Shown in pieces: positions 25,939 to 35,702 of a DNA stretch of 64,000 bases. The stretch spans positions 310,001-374,000 of the forward strand of contig NZ_LIQG01000032.1 of NCBI RefSeq assembly GCF_001418015.1. Reading direction: 5' to 3'. The DNA is from Lacinutrix mariniflava (GTDB lineage: Bacteria > Bacteroidota > Bacteroidia > Flavobacteriales > Flavobacteriaceae). Numbering within the stretch: the first letter of the stretch is position 1; each line of letters starts with the position of its first letter. The translations under genes and the position numbers were made by a program. Under the pieces are notes generated by a model. The model was not told where the DNA came from. It saw only the letters and a list, made by a program, of their open reading frames with translations, and searched no databases.

Positions 25939-26454
25939 ATGATTTACAGATTTAGAGTCATTTTAGACAACGATACAGAAGACGATATATTTCGCGATTT
26001 AGAGATCAAGGAAACAGATACACTAGAAGATTTGCACAATATTATTACGCAGTCTTTTGGTTTTGATGGCACAGAAGTGGCTTCCTTTTATTTAAGTGAC
26101 GACCAATGGAATCAAGGAGAAGAGTTCTCTCTTTTTGACATGAGTGAAGGCATGAATCAAGTGCGTTTAATGAACGAAACTTCGTTATCCGATACTATTC
26201 ACGAAGCGCAAACTAAACTTATTTATGTCTACGACTTTTTAAACATGTGGACATTTTATGTGGAACTTGCTGAAATTGCCGAAGAAAATGAAGGTGTCGA
26301 TTACCCAAACTTAATGTTTGTACAAGGCCAAGTGCCTGATGATGCTCCGGAGAAAATATTTGAAGCAGAAAAGGATGAAGATTACGATGAGTTTGATGAC
26401 GACTTTGATGTTAACGATTACGACAACTTAGATTTCAACGAAAACTGGAACTAA
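25939..26454 (+). CDS. Plasmid pRiA4b ORF-3-like protein
   Basis: 171 aa, acidic (long Asp/Glu-rich C-terminal tail). The N-terminus MIYRFRVILDNDTEDDIFRD and DTLEDLHNIITQSFGFDG match the pRiA4b ORF-3 (IS1096 passenger TnpR) family, a small alpha/beta domain of unknown biochemical role. In Flavobacteriaceae it is a chromosomal gene, and nothing here marks it as mobile. It has its own promoter and overlaps the convergent gene by 4 bases. Confidence 0.8.
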   Translation: MIYRFRVILDNDTEDDIFRDLEIKETDTLEDLHNIITQSFGFDGTEVASFYLSDDQWNQGEEFSLFDMSEGMNQVRLMNETSLSDTIHEAQTKLIYVYDFLNMWTFYVELAEIAEENEGVDYPNLMFVQGQVPDDAPEKIFEAEKDEDYDEFDDDFDVNDYDNLDFNENWN

Positions 26455-27509
26455 AGATCTTTAAGGTTCACGTCTTCATAATTACGCTTTACAAATTGTA
26501 AAGCACTTTTTAGAATGTGTCCCATATTATCACTATTCTTAAACTTTACATCTAATGTATGGTCGTAGATTCTACTTTTAAGTAACTCTATATTTTCTTG
26601 CGTAGAAATGCTATCGTTTATCATACAATCTAAAAGTGCATCTATTCTATCGTGAAAGCTTATCATTCTTTTAGCGATCATAGAGCGCTCTTCCATTTTA
26701 TATTGATCTATGGATTCTTTTTGAAACCTTCCAGAAACCAATTGCACCATTTTAAAATTCTCTTTAAAAAACTGTGGTCTGTAGACGTTAAACTTACCTT
26801 CGTAGCATTGCTGATCGAAATCTATAGCGCGAATATTATAGATAACCTGATCAAAATCGTGCGTTGGCACAATAACGTAATTGTAAGCTCGCATATCTCC
26901 AAGTAGCCTAATCATACAACGCTCGTTAAACTTTACAAACTCTTTAGCTATTTGCGACTTCTCTGCTGCGGTACAACTTGATAGCTTTTTCGCAATAAAT
27001 TCGTCACCAGGAATCCCTGTAATATGCTCCTCTATAAGCGTGTCTTTATATACCATAAAGTTAAGATTATAAGGCGACAACATATGCTCTAACTCCAGCC
27101 CATAAATACGCGAAGCATCAGCTTTCTTTACATAAAAATAGGAGTAATTATCGTTTAATATATTTCTAACTTTTACCCTAAAAGGTTTAGAATTACCAAA
27201 AGTGCAATAGTCTACAGCATCTACATTTAAAAATGGAATAGTCTTTTCATTTCCATCACTATGTAATTTTGTATATACGCGTTTAAGACTTAAATCTATC
27301 TCTGCTCTATCAAATTCGCTATAATACACACGAATCCAAAGTGTATCATTATCATCTTTATCATAAACGGTAATAGAACCTTGAAACCTCAATAGATCAT
27401 CATAATCCATAGAAGCACGCGTGTTTCTATTATATTCATCTAAATAACCATGCAATTGACTATTGATAGTGTACGATGGCTTTTTTCTAGAAATTTTTAA
27501 ATCTTTCAT
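26451..27509 (-). CDS. Conserved protein with kinase-like catalytic segment (unassigned)
   Basis: 352 aa, soluble. The start is set at the ATG at 27509; the longer frame would begin with a TTG that lies inside a perfect -7 element. The middle region carries RCMIRLLGDMRAYNYVIV, then NIRAIDFDQQCYEGKFNV. This order resembles the catalytic loop (HGDxxxxN) and metal-binding (IDF/DFG) motifs of aminoglycoside-phosphotransferase-like kinases, although His is replaced by Leu-Gly. The N-terminal 100 residues are beta-rich. The family is not recognised and the kinase fold is inference only. It converges with the pRiA4b ORF-3-like gene. Confidence 0.7.
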   Translation of the reverse strand: MKDLKISRKKPSYTINSQLHGYLDEYNRNTRASMDYDDLLRFQGSITVYDKDDNDTLWIRVYYSEFDRAEIDLSLKRVYTKLHSDGNEKTIPFLNVDAVDYCTFGNSKPFRVKVRNILNDNYSYFYVKKADASRIYGLELEHMLSPYNLNFMVYKDTLIEEHITGIPGDEFIAKKLSSCTAAEKSQIAKEFVKFNERCMIRLLGDMRAYNYVIVPTHDFDQVIYNIRAIDFDQQCYEGKFNVYRPQFFKENFKMVQLVSGRFQKESIDQYKMEERSMIAKRMISFHDRIDALLDCMINDSISTQENIELLKSRIYDHTLDVKFKNSDNMGHILKSALQFVKRNYEDVNLKDL

Positions 27510-27524
27510 AACTTTAAGAATACT

Positions 27525-27532
27525 CAAATTTA
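27525..27532 (-). promoter_or_regulatory. -7 promoter element that decides the start of the kinase-like gene
   Basis: Minus-strand TAAATTTG; the TTG candidate start is its last three bases, so translation must begin at the ATG at 27509 (leader of about 10 bases). Confidence 0.65.
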
Positions 27533-27643
27533 AAACATTTAATACAAATGTTGTAACAAAAGTTTGCTAGCTTCGTCTTACTTTTAAACCAATTTATACT
27601 GCGTATTTATTTAAAGACGTTTAGTATCTAAAAATCAATCATC

Positions 27644-28540
27644 TTGGAAACCATTCTTCAAATTAGTAATCTTACAAAAAAATACGGTAATCTCACTGCT
27701 GTCAAAAATTTATCTTTTACAATAAAAAAAGGTAATGTTTATGGCATTTTAGGCCCAAACGGAAGTGGTAAATCTACAACCTTAGGCATAACCTTGAATG
27801 TTGTAAATAAAACAAGTGGAGACTTTAAATGGTTTGATGGTGCGATTTCTACACATGAAGCTTTAAAGAAGGTTGGAGCTATAATCGAGCGTCCTAACTT
27901 CTACCCTTACATGTCTGCTTACAAAAACCTAAAATTGGTTTGTAAGATTAAAGATATTGACTATTCTAAAATAGATGAAAAACTGGAAATTGTTGGACTT
28001 ACAGAAAGAAAACATAGTAAATTTAGCACCTATTCGCTAGGAATGAAACAACGTCTAGCAATTGCCTCTGCATTACTTAACGATCCAGAAATATTAATTC
28101 TAGATGAACCTACAAATGGTTTAGATCCACAAGGAATCCATCAAATTAGAGCGATAATACAACAAATTGCGAGCCAAGGGACTACTATACTTTTAGCTTC
28201 TCACTTATTAGATGAAGTTGAAAAAGTTTGTACTCATGTTGTAGTATTAAGAAAAGGAGAAAAACTTTATTCTGGTCGTGTAGACGAAATGATTTCTAGT
28301 GAAGGTTTCTTTGAATTAAAGTATGAAGACGAACCTAAACTACTTCAATTTTTAGAGCAACATGCTTCAATAGAAAAGACAACTCAAAAGGATGGTTTAA
28401 TTACAGCTTTTTTAAACACACCTTTATCTGCTTCAGAATTTAACAAACAATTAGTTGAAAGTGGTATATACATTTCTCACTTAGTCATGAGAAAAGAGAG
28501 TTTAGAAGAACAATTTCTTCAGCTTACTGATAACAAATAA
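27644..28540 (+). CDS. ABC transporter ATP-binding protein
   Basis: 298 aa. Start codon is TTG or near it (first residues METILQISNLTKKYG). Walker A GPNGSGKST is near residue 41, the ABC signature is YSLGMKQRLAIA, Walker B ILILDEPTNGLDPQG, and the switch His is in LLASHLLDEVEKVC. The C-terminal 80 residues are the usual extension of CcmA/NatA-type exporters. It pairs with the permease 75 bases downstream. Substrate unknown; bacitracin-type or lantibiotic-type resistance exporters have the same layout. Confidence 0.9.
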   Translation: METILQISNLTKKYGNLTAVKNLSFTIKKGNVYGILGPNGSGKSTTLGITLNVVNKTSGDFKWFDGAISTHEALKKVGAIIERPNFYPYMSAYKNLKLVCKIKDIDYSKIDEKLEIVGLTERKHSKFSTYSLGMKQRLAIASALLNDPEILILDEPTNGLDPQGIHQIRAIIQQIASQGTTILLASHLLDEVEKVCTHVVVLRKGEKLYSGRVDEMISSEGFFELKYEDEPKLLQFLEQHASIEKTTQKDGLITAFLNTPLSASEFNKQLVESGIYISHLVMRKESLEEQFLQLTDNK

Positions 28541-28615
28541 AACCAACCAATTATACTGAACTTCTTTCAGTATTAAAATAACCACTGAAACATTTCAGCA
28601 TAAAAACAAAAGATC

Positions 28616-29449
28616 ATGTTAAGACTTTTAAATATAGAATTTATTAAACTGTGGAATAATAAGGCGAGTAAAATATTAATACTAGCTTATTTTATTCTTT
28701 TATCATCTATTGCATTAATCTCTGCTATAAAATTTGATTTTGGAATGTTTAAATTTCATTTGGCAGAACAAGGCATTTTTAATTTCCCATACATTTGGCA
28801 TTTTAATACCTTTGTTGCAGGATTATTAAAATTTTTCTTACTTATTGTAATTGTATCTATGGTTGCAAATGAATATAGTAATAAAACCATTAAACAAAAT
28901 TTAATTGATGGTTTAAGTAAAAAAGAATGGATTTTATCTAAAGTCTATACTGTTGTTGTTTTTGCATTAATTTCTACTGTATTCGTCTTTGTTATCTCTT
29001 TAATTTTAGGTCTTATTTTTTCAAGTTATACAGAAATTAATATCATTTTTTCTGATTTAGAATATCTCGTAGCATTCTTTATTAAACTCTTTGGTTTCTT
29101 TTGCTTAGGCCTTTTTGCCGGAATGTTAATTAAGCGTTCGGCATTTGCAATAGGCGCAATTGTTGTCTATTTCTTTATTGAATTTTTTAGCTACTTAATA
29201 TTTAAAGGTTTTTACAGAGATTCTGATATTGTAGACAACATCTATAATTTCTTACCATTTAAATCGCTTTGGAATTTAATAGATGAACCCGGTTCTAGAC
29301 TTGGTGCTGTTAAAGAACTTGCTAGTGCGGCAGGACAAGACTTAAGCTATGATTATGCTGTACATTGGTACGAAATTGCAATTGTGTTAGGTTGGTCTGC
29401 ACTATTTATCTACTTATCTTATAGACTCCTATTAAAAAGAGATTTATAA
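28616..29449 (+). CDS. ABC transporter permease (ABC-2 type)
   Basis: 277 aa with about six membrane helices. The N-terminus MLRLLNIEFIKLWNNKASKI, a cytoplasmic ANEYSNKTIKQNLIDGLSKKEW and a final KRDL tail match the ABC-2 permeases related to BcrB/NosY. With the preceding ATPase it forms a two-component exporter. The 75-base gap contains a short inverted repeat, ACTGAA...TTTCAGT (28555-28572), which could modulate expression between the two genes. Confidence 0.88.
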   Translation: MLRLLNIEFIKLWNNKASKILILAYFILLSSIALISAIKFDFGMFKFHLAEQGIFNFPYIWHFNTFVAGLLKFFLLIVIVSMVANEYSNKTIKQNLIDGLSKKEWILSKVYTVVVFALISTVFVFVISLILGLIFSSYTEINIIFSDLEYLVAFFIKLFGFFCLGLFAGMLIKRSAFAIGAIVVYFFIEFFSYLIFKGFYRDSDIVDNIYNFLPFKSLWNLIDEPGSRLGAVKELASAAGQDLSYDYAVHWYEIAIVLGWSALFIYLSYRLLLKRDL

Positions 29450-29513
29450 GATAACACTTAACAATCTGTTTTATTTTAACACATAGACTATAGATATCTC
29501 AAAGTATTTACGA

Positions 29514-29521
29514 TATCTTTG
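29514..29521 (+). promoter_or_regulatory. -7 promoter element for the first T9SS type B gene pair
   Basis: TATCTTTG, 20 bases before the ATG at 29542; it would drive both tandem paralogues (29542 and 32851). Confidence 0.65.
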
Positions 29522-29541
29522 ATAGCTATTGCTTATAGTAA

Positions 29542-32500
29542 ATGAAAAAGATTGTACTCATACTTATTATGCTTTTATGCTGCGCATTTTCTAATGCGCA
29601 AAAGGAAGCCTCTAATTGGTATTTTGGTGATAATGCCGGCGTAAACTTTAATTTAGGAACAGATACTGTTTCGGCTGTTAGTAATGGACAATTGGCTACC
29701 GAAGAAGGTTGTACTAGTATTTCAGATTCAGATGGTAATTTATTACTTTATACAGATGGTAGAACTGTTTACAATGCCAACCACGGTGTTATGCCTAATG
29801 GAACTGGTTTAAAAGGTGATGCTTCAAGTACACAATCTGCTATAATAATACCAAAACCAAACGATCCAAATATATACTATATTTTTACTGTCGATTCTCC
29901 TTCGTTGGATAATATAGATTATGGTTTTAATTATTATGAAGTTAACATGACACTCGATGGAGGATTAGGTGATGTAACAAGTAATAATGGTGTTAACTTG
30001 TTACCAAATACTTCCGAAAAATTAAGTGCAGTACTTAAAGACTGTAATACTAATAATATTTGGGTAATTACTTTTGCAGCTAATAATGGTGGTGAAAATA
30101 ACAATACTTTTTATGCTTACGAGGTAACTAGTGCAGGAGTAAATACAACACCTGTAGAGTCTACTTTTAACATTAACATTAACGAACCAAGAGGTTACTT
30201 AAAATTCTCTCCAGACGGGACCAAACTGGCTTGTGCTAACATAGCAAAACCTATGTTGTTATTAGATTTCGATTTGGTAACTGGTATCGCGAGTAATTTA
30301 ATTAGTTTTACTCCAAATCTCACTTCTCCTAGTGGTAATTTACAACAAGCTTATGGCGTAGAATTTTCTCCTAATAACGAATTATTATACGTCTCAACTT
30401 TTTTTACAACTGGTAATAACATTAATGATCCCAACAGCCAATATGGTGCTTTATTACAATACAACCTATTAGCTCCTAATATACTTGGATCTCAACTTGT
30501 ACTTGACGAGAGACAAACGTATCGCGGTGGTTTACAGTTAGGACCAGATGGTAGATTATACCGTGCTATGAGTGATTCGTACAGTGATGGTGCTTCATTT
30601 TTATCTGTTGTAAATAACCCAAATCAATTAGGACTGGGATGCAACTATCAACATAATGCAATAACTTTATCTGCTAATAGCAGACAAGGCTTACCTCCTT
30701 TTATCACTTCTTTTTTTAGTGAAAATATTGATATCATTCAAGACGGCAATAGCACTACCGAGTTATCATTGTGCGAAGGCGACATTTACACTTTAATGGC
30801 TGAAGATATTCCTGGAGTAACATATACATGGACGCAAGACGATTTACCTTTACCAGAAAGCGATTTCGACTTAATTATTACAGAACCTGGCTTATACAAA
30901 GTCGTAATAGATGTTAATGGAGATGCTTGTGGTTTACTTGAAGGAGAAGCTAAAGTATCTTACTTTAGCGTACCACTTGCTAATGCTCCTGCAAGTATGG
31001 TAATATGTGATGATGATAATAATGATGTCGTAAATTTTGATTTCTCAACTCAGACTAATGCAATATTAAACGGTCAAGACCCGACAGTTTATGGTGTAAC
31101 ATACTACACATCATTGGCAAATGCTAACGATGTAACCAATGGTATAATTGGTGCGTTTGAAAACACTAGTAATCCCCAAACAATATACGCTAGGATAGAC
31201 AACTTAGACAATACTAACTGTTTTGACATTACAAGTTTTGAAATTACAGTATTCGATACACCCATAATTGCAGGTTCTAATGATTTGTTTGCTTGCGATA
31301 GTGACACAAATCCAATGGATGGGCAAACAACATTAGACCTATCAAGTTTTGATGCCATTATTCTTGGCTCTCAAGATCCAGCACTATTCGGTATTACGTA
31401 TTATGGGTCTCAGAATGAAGCCGATACTGCAACGAATAATCATCCAAATAATTATTTTGCTACAAACGAAACATTATTTATTAGAATTGAAAACAATAGC
31501 AATACAGATTGTTTTTCTACAGGAAGTTTAAATTTAATAATTAACCCACTTCCTGAAGCATTTGATGCGGAAATCTACCAATGCGATGAACAAACAGCGA
31601 TTGATGGATTTACAACCTTTAATCTTACACAAGCAAATAATGATTTAACTGGAAACGCAACAGATAGAGTTACGCAATTTTACCTAACACCAACTGATGC
31701 TCAAAATGACATAAATGAATTAAATGGGAATGCTTACAATAACATTAATAACCCGCAAACCGTATACGTTAGAGTTACCAACTCCTTAACAAATTGTTTT
31801 AGTTTTAGTACACTTGTTTTAGAAACTAGTGATACTCAAATTAATGATTATACTGCACAACCCGAATGTGATGAATTAGGAAGTGAAGACGGCTTAAACT
31901 CTTTTAATTTAGACACCTTTTCTACAAATATTTTGGCAGGTTTACCAGCTGGTTTAGATATTACGTATTATGAAAACTCCAATGATGCGCTTCTAGAAAA
32001 CAATCCATTAAGTTCTCCATACGAAAACACTGTTCCATACTCACAAACTATTTATGTTCGTGTTGAAAACGATAATGCATGCTATGGTATAAATGAAGTG
32101 CACTTAACTATAGAACCATTACCTCCATTAAATAATAATGAAACACTATTGTATTGTTTAAATGAATTCCCAAACACGATAACCTTAGATGCTGGGTTAA
32201 ACGATAATTCTGCAAACTATAGTTTTAGCTGGTCTAATATGGAAAACACAGAAACTATAGAAATAAACACAGTAGGAACCTACACAGTAACTGTTTCAAA
32301 CAGCAACACTTTATGTAGCAACACAAGAACTATTATTGTTGAGCCATCTAATATCGCAACCATAGAAAATATAAATATTACCGATGGTAGTATAAATAAC
32401 AACTTAATCACTATTCTAACGAGTGGAGAAGGTGAATACTTGTATGCATTAACAGATCAAGAAGGAAATACAACACCTTTTCAAGCTAGTAATGTTTTTA

Positions 32501-32847
32501 CTCATTTATCACCAGGAATCTATAGTGTAGCTATTAGAGATATCAAAAATAATTGTGGCGTAATTACCCAGAATGTTTCTGTTATTGGTTTCCCTTTATA
32601 TTTTACTCCAAATGGAGATACAATTAATGACACATGGCAGGTCTATGGTGTATCAGAAATATTTCAACCAAACTCTGAAATATTAATTTTCGATCGCTAT
32701 GGTAAACTCATTACACAAATAAAAGCTTCGGGCCCTGGATGGGATGGCACATATAATGGAAAACCCTTGCCACAAAGTGACTATTGGTTTTCTGTAACTT
32801 TACAAGATGGCCGTTTATATAAAAATCATTTTACTTTAAAACGTTAA
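29542..32847 (+). CDS. Secreted T9SS type B sorting domain protein with beta-propeller-like N-terminus
   Basis: 1101 aa. A signal peptide (MKKIVLILIMLLCCAFSNAQ) is followed by about 390 residues that begin ASNWYFGDNAGVNFN and contain repeated SPDG/SPNN and GPDGRLYRAM elements, suggesting a beta-propeller. Next comes a PKD/Ig-like segment and about four repeats of the type CDxDxN..FDF...YY..LANA...PQTIYARIDN. The C-terminal 90 residues are the CHU_C/type B domain (YFTPNGDTINDTW, FDRYGKLITQI, GWDGTYNGKPLPQSDYWF, HFTLKR). The protein should be exported by T9SS and released or surface-attached. It is paralogous to the next gene, 3 bases downstream. Confidence 0.88.
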   Translation: MKKIVLILIMLLCCAFSNAQKEASNWYFGDNAGVNFNLGTDTVSAVSNGQLATEEGCTSISDSDGNLLLYTDGRTVYNANHGVMPNGTGLKGDASSTQSAIIIPKPNDPNIYYIFTVDSPSLDNIDYGFNYYEVNMTLDGGLGDVTSNNGVNLLPNTSEKLSAVLKDCNTNNIWVITFAANNGGENNNTFYAYEVTSAGVNTTPVESTFNININEPRGYLKFSPDGTKLACANIAKPMLLLDFDLVTGIASNLISFTPNLTSPSGNLQQAYGVEFSPNNELLYVSTFFTTGNNINDPNSQYGALLQYNLLAPNILGSQLVLDERQTYRGGLQLGPDGRLYRAMSDSYSDGASFLSVVNNPNQLGLGCNYQHNAITLSANSRQGLPPFITSFFSENIDIIQDGNSTTELSLCEGDIYTLMAEDIPGVTYTWTQDDLPLPESDFDLIITEPGLYKVVIDVNGDACGLLEGEAKVSYFSVPLANAPASMVICDDDNNDVVNFDFSTQTNAILNGQDPTVYGVTYYTSLANANDVTNGIIGAFENTSNPQTIYARIDNLDNTNCFDITSFEITVFDTPIIAGSNDLFACDSDTNPMDGQTTLDLSSFDAIILGSQDPALFGITYYGSQNEADTATNNHPNNYFATNETLFIRIENNSNTDCFSTGSLNLIINPLPEAFDAEIYQCDEQTAIDGFTTFNLTQANNDLTGNATDRVTQFYLTPTDAQNDINELNGNAYNNINNPQTVYVRVTNSLTNCFSFSTLVLETSDTQINDYTAQPECDELGSEDGLNSFNLDTFSTNILAGLPAGLDITYYENSNDALLENNPLSSPYENTVPYSQTIYVRVENDNACYGINEVHLTIEPLPPLNNNETLLYCLNEFPNTITLDAGLNDNSANYSFSWSNMENTETIEINTVGTYTVTVSNSNTLCSNTRTIIVEPSNIATIENINITDGSINNNLITILTSGEGEYLYALTDQEGNTTPFQASNVFTHLSPGIYSVAIRDIKNNCGVITQNVSVIGFPLYFTPNGDTINDTWQVYGVSEIFQPNSEILIFDRYGKLITQIKASGPGWDGTYNGKPLPQSDYWFSVTLQDGRLYKNHFTLKR

Positions 32848-32850
32848 TAA

Positions 32851-35559
32851 ATGACTAATACCTTTAAAATATTCACCTTTTTTATAGCAATCGCATTTTC
32901 TTCTTTTGCATTAGCGCAACAACAAGCTTCTAATTGGTATTTTGGGAATAATGCAGCTATTAATTTTAATTTAACAAACAACTCCGTATCCTCGGTAGAT
33001 AATGGACAATTAATTACTGCTGAAGGTTGTACAAGTATATCTGACGAAAATGGAAACTTAATTTTATATACAGATGGATCTACAATTTACAATGCTGCCA
33101 ATTCAATTATGGAAAACGGTAGTGGTCTTTTAGGAGACGATTCTAGTACGCAATCAGCTATTGCTATTCCAAAACCTGACGATTCAAACATATATTATGT
33201 ATTTACGGTTGGATCCAATTCTAATTCTACTGGACTAAATTATTATACAATCGATTTATCTTTTAATAGCGGCTTAGGAAAAGTGGTTGGCAGCCATACT
33301 AATTTATTAATTAAATGCGCTGAAAAAATTTCTGCAGTCTTAAAAGACTGTGCGACAGGAAATATTTGGGTCATGGCATTTTCTAATGCTGATGGTAATA
33401 GTGCTAATAATATGGATACCTTTCATGCTTTCGAAATTAGCTCTACCGGTGTAAACACAACGCAAGTAAAATCGACCTTAGATATGTCTATTTCTGATTT
33501 TAGTGGAAATTTAAAATTTTCACCAAACAGTTCTAAATTAGCTAGTGCTAATGGTAATGCTGGTGTATTTATTGCCGATTTTGACGCCAATTCAGGATAT
33601 GTTTCTAATCCAGAATTTCTGGATACGCAATCGACCTCTGACATATCTTACGGAGTAGAATTCTCTCCTAATAGTCAATTGCTTTATGTTTCGACATATA
33701 CATCTGGAATAGATCTTAGTAATCCCGATGGAGCTCCTGCAAATTTTTCTGATTTATTACAATACAACGCTTTTGCTCAAGACATTTCAGCGAGTAAACT
33801 AGTTATCGATCAACGACAGCTTTACCGAAGTAGTCTTCAATTAGGACCTAACGGAAAAATATATCGTTCTTTAAGTTTAAATTATTCTGAAGGTATTCCA
33901 TATTTGAGTACCATTGAAAATCCTAATAGCCTAGGAAGCGCATGTAATTATCAACACGAAAGTGTAGATCTTAATGGAAAAGATTGCAGACAAGGTTTAC
34001 CTCCTTTTATTCAATCGTTCTTTACCCAACAGATAGATATTATTCAAAACGGCAATAACACATCAAACCTTACTCTCTGTATAGGTGATACTTACACTTT
34101 AACTACAGAATTTATTCCTGGTGCAACTTATTCGTGGAGTCAAGATGGCAATCCTCTTTCAGAGGCAAGTAATGAGCTTGAAATAAGCACACCCGGAGAC
34201 TACCATGTACTAATTGAAACAAATACCAATTGTGGTGACCAAAACGGGCAAGCTATAGTCAATTACACAAGTGGTCCTGATGCTTATGACGCTAGTTTAA
34301 TTCAATGTGGTTCTTCAGATTTTTCTACTTTTAATTTAAATCAAGCAAACGAAGAGCTAACTGGCAGTATTCCTGGATTATCTACTCAGTTTTTCTTAAC
34401 ACAAATAGATGCAGACAACAATACAAATCCTTTAAATGCATCTTCCTACACCAACATCTCTAATCCTCAAGACATATATGTTCAAGTTATAGATACTAAT
34501 ATTAATTGCTTCAATACTTCAACCCTATCAATTGGTATTAGCACTTCTCAAGTTGAGAACTATAATGCTCCAGAAGTTTGTGATGAAATAGATTCTCCCG
34601 ATGGGATTAATACATTCAATTTAGATGACTTTTCTCCGCTTATTTTAAATGGTTTACCTGGGTTCAGCATTAAATACTTTGGCAGCTATAATGATGCTTT
34701 ATTAGAACAAAACGAATTACCTTCAATCTATAATAACATTACACCTTACACTGAAACCATATATTCAAGAATTGAAAACGGAAATATTTGTTATGGTATA
34801 AATGAAGTCCTTCTAACTATAAACCCACTTCCTAAAATTGGTGTAGATGAAACAATACTCTACTGTATAAATGACAGTTCGCTGTCTATAGTTTTAGATC
34901 CTGGATTAGTAGACCCTAATACTTCTAATTACACTTTTTATTGGAACACTGCTGAAAGCACCCAAACTATTGCTATTAACTCTATAGGCATATACACAGT
35001 TACAGTTACAAATAACATAACAAATTGCTATAATACTAAAACTTTTAATGTTGAATCATCAAATATAGCAACAATAGAAGAGATTATTATCAGTGATGGA
35101 CAAACACAAAACAACAGCATTACCATTTTAACTTCTGGTGAAGGCAACTATGAGTATGCCATAGAAAATGAAGATGCCATTTCAACTCCTTTTCAAACCT
35201 CAAATACATTTACAAACCTAAAAGCTGGCGTTTATAAAGTTTCTATTAGAGACATAAAAAATGATTGTGGAATTATTGAAAAGGAAGTATCTTTAATAGG
35301 TTTTCCTTCATATTTCACTCCTAACGGAGACGGCAAGCACGATACATGGCATTTTTATGGGGCCAGTAGAAAATTTCAATCGAACGCAAAAGTATTTATT
35401 TACGACCGTTTTGGTAAATTAATTACACAAATAAAACCTAATGGACCAGGTTGGGATGGCACATTAAATGGTACTCCTTTACCACAAAGCGATTACTGGT
35501 TTTCTGTAACTTTACAGGACGGTCGACAATTCAAAAACCACTTCACTTTAAAACGTTAA
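32851..35559 (+). CDS. Secreted T9SS type B sorting domain protein, tandem paralogue
   Basis: 902 aa, same layout as the preceding gene: signal peptide ending FALAQQ, ASNWYFGNNAAINFN propeller-like region, Ig-like segment, then only two CDxxDxxxG repeats (the first copy has about four), and a CHU_C domain (YFTPNGDGKHDTW, YDRFGKLITQ, DYWFSVTLQDGRQFKNHF). The length difference is mostly loss or gain of repeat units. It starts 3 bases after the stop of its paralogue, so they are co-transcribed. It probably acts as a surface or secreted binding protein; no catalytic motif is visible. Confidence 0.88.
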   Translation: MTNTFKIFTFFIAIAFSSFALAQQQASNWYFGNNAAINFNLTNNSVSSVDNGQLITAEGCTSISDENGNLILYTDGSTIYNAANSIMENGSGLLGDDSSTQSAIAIPKPDDSNIYYVFTVGSNSNSTGLNYYTIDLSFNSGLGKVVGSHTNLLIKCAEKISAVLKDCATGNIWVMAFSNADGNSANNMDTFHAFEISSTGVNTTQVKSTLDMSISDFSGNLKFSPNSSKLASANGNAGVFIADFDANSGYVSNPEFLDTQSTSDISYGVEFSPNSQLLYVSTYTSGIDLSNPDGAPANFSDLLQYNAFAQDISASKLVIDQRQLYRSSLQLGPNGKIYRSLSLNYSEGIPYLSTIENPNSLGSACNYQHESVDLNGKDCRQGLPPFIQSFFTQQIDIIQNGNNTSNLTLCIGDTYTLTTEFIPGATYSWSQDGNPLSEASNELEISTPGDYHVLIETNTNCGDQNGQAIVNYTSGPDAYDASLIQCGSSDFSTFNLNQANEELTGSIPGLSTQFFLTQIDADNNTNPLNASSYTNISNPQDIYVQVIDTNINCFNTSTLSIGISTSQVENYNAPEVCDEIDSPDGINTFNLDDFSPLILNGLPGFSIKYFGSYNDALLEQNELPSIYNNITPYTETIYSRIENGNICYGINEVLLTINPLPKIGVDETILYCINDSSLSIVLDPGLVDPNTSNYTFYWNTAESTQTIAINSIGIYTVTVTNNITNCYNTKTFNVESSNIATIEEIIISDGQTQNNSITILTSGEGNYEYAIENEDAISTPFQTSNTFTNLKAGVYKVSIRDIKNDCGIIEKEVSLIGFPSYFTPNGDGKHDTWHFYGASRKFQSNAKVFIYDRFGKLITQIKPNGPGWDGTLNGTPLPQSDYWFSVTLQDGRQFKNHFTLKR

Positions 35560-35638
35560 TTATGCTCTTATTTGTTTAAGTAAAGAACCTCCATATATTT
35601 TAAGTTAGGGTTTCTCTTGTTTCAGTTGTTATAATAAT

Positions 35639-35650
35639 GGTAAATTTACC
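35639..35650. promoter_or_regulatory. 12-bp palindrome in the leader of the giant repeat protein
   Basis: GGTAAATTTACC is a perfect palindrome 53 bases before the ATG at 35703. No canonical TAnnTTTG element is visible in this 143-base gap. It could be an operator, but nothing else supports that. Confidence 0.3.
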
Positions 35651-35702
35651 CGGGAAATTATATTTCAACTTAAGTTTCCTCTCAAATTAAAATATCTCTT
35701 TA

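Noticed and set aside
25939-26454. pRiA4b ORF-3 / IS1096-related name as evidence of a mobile element
   Set aside because: No inverted repeats, transposase or target duplication nearby; the gene has its own promoter and sits among housekeeping genes.
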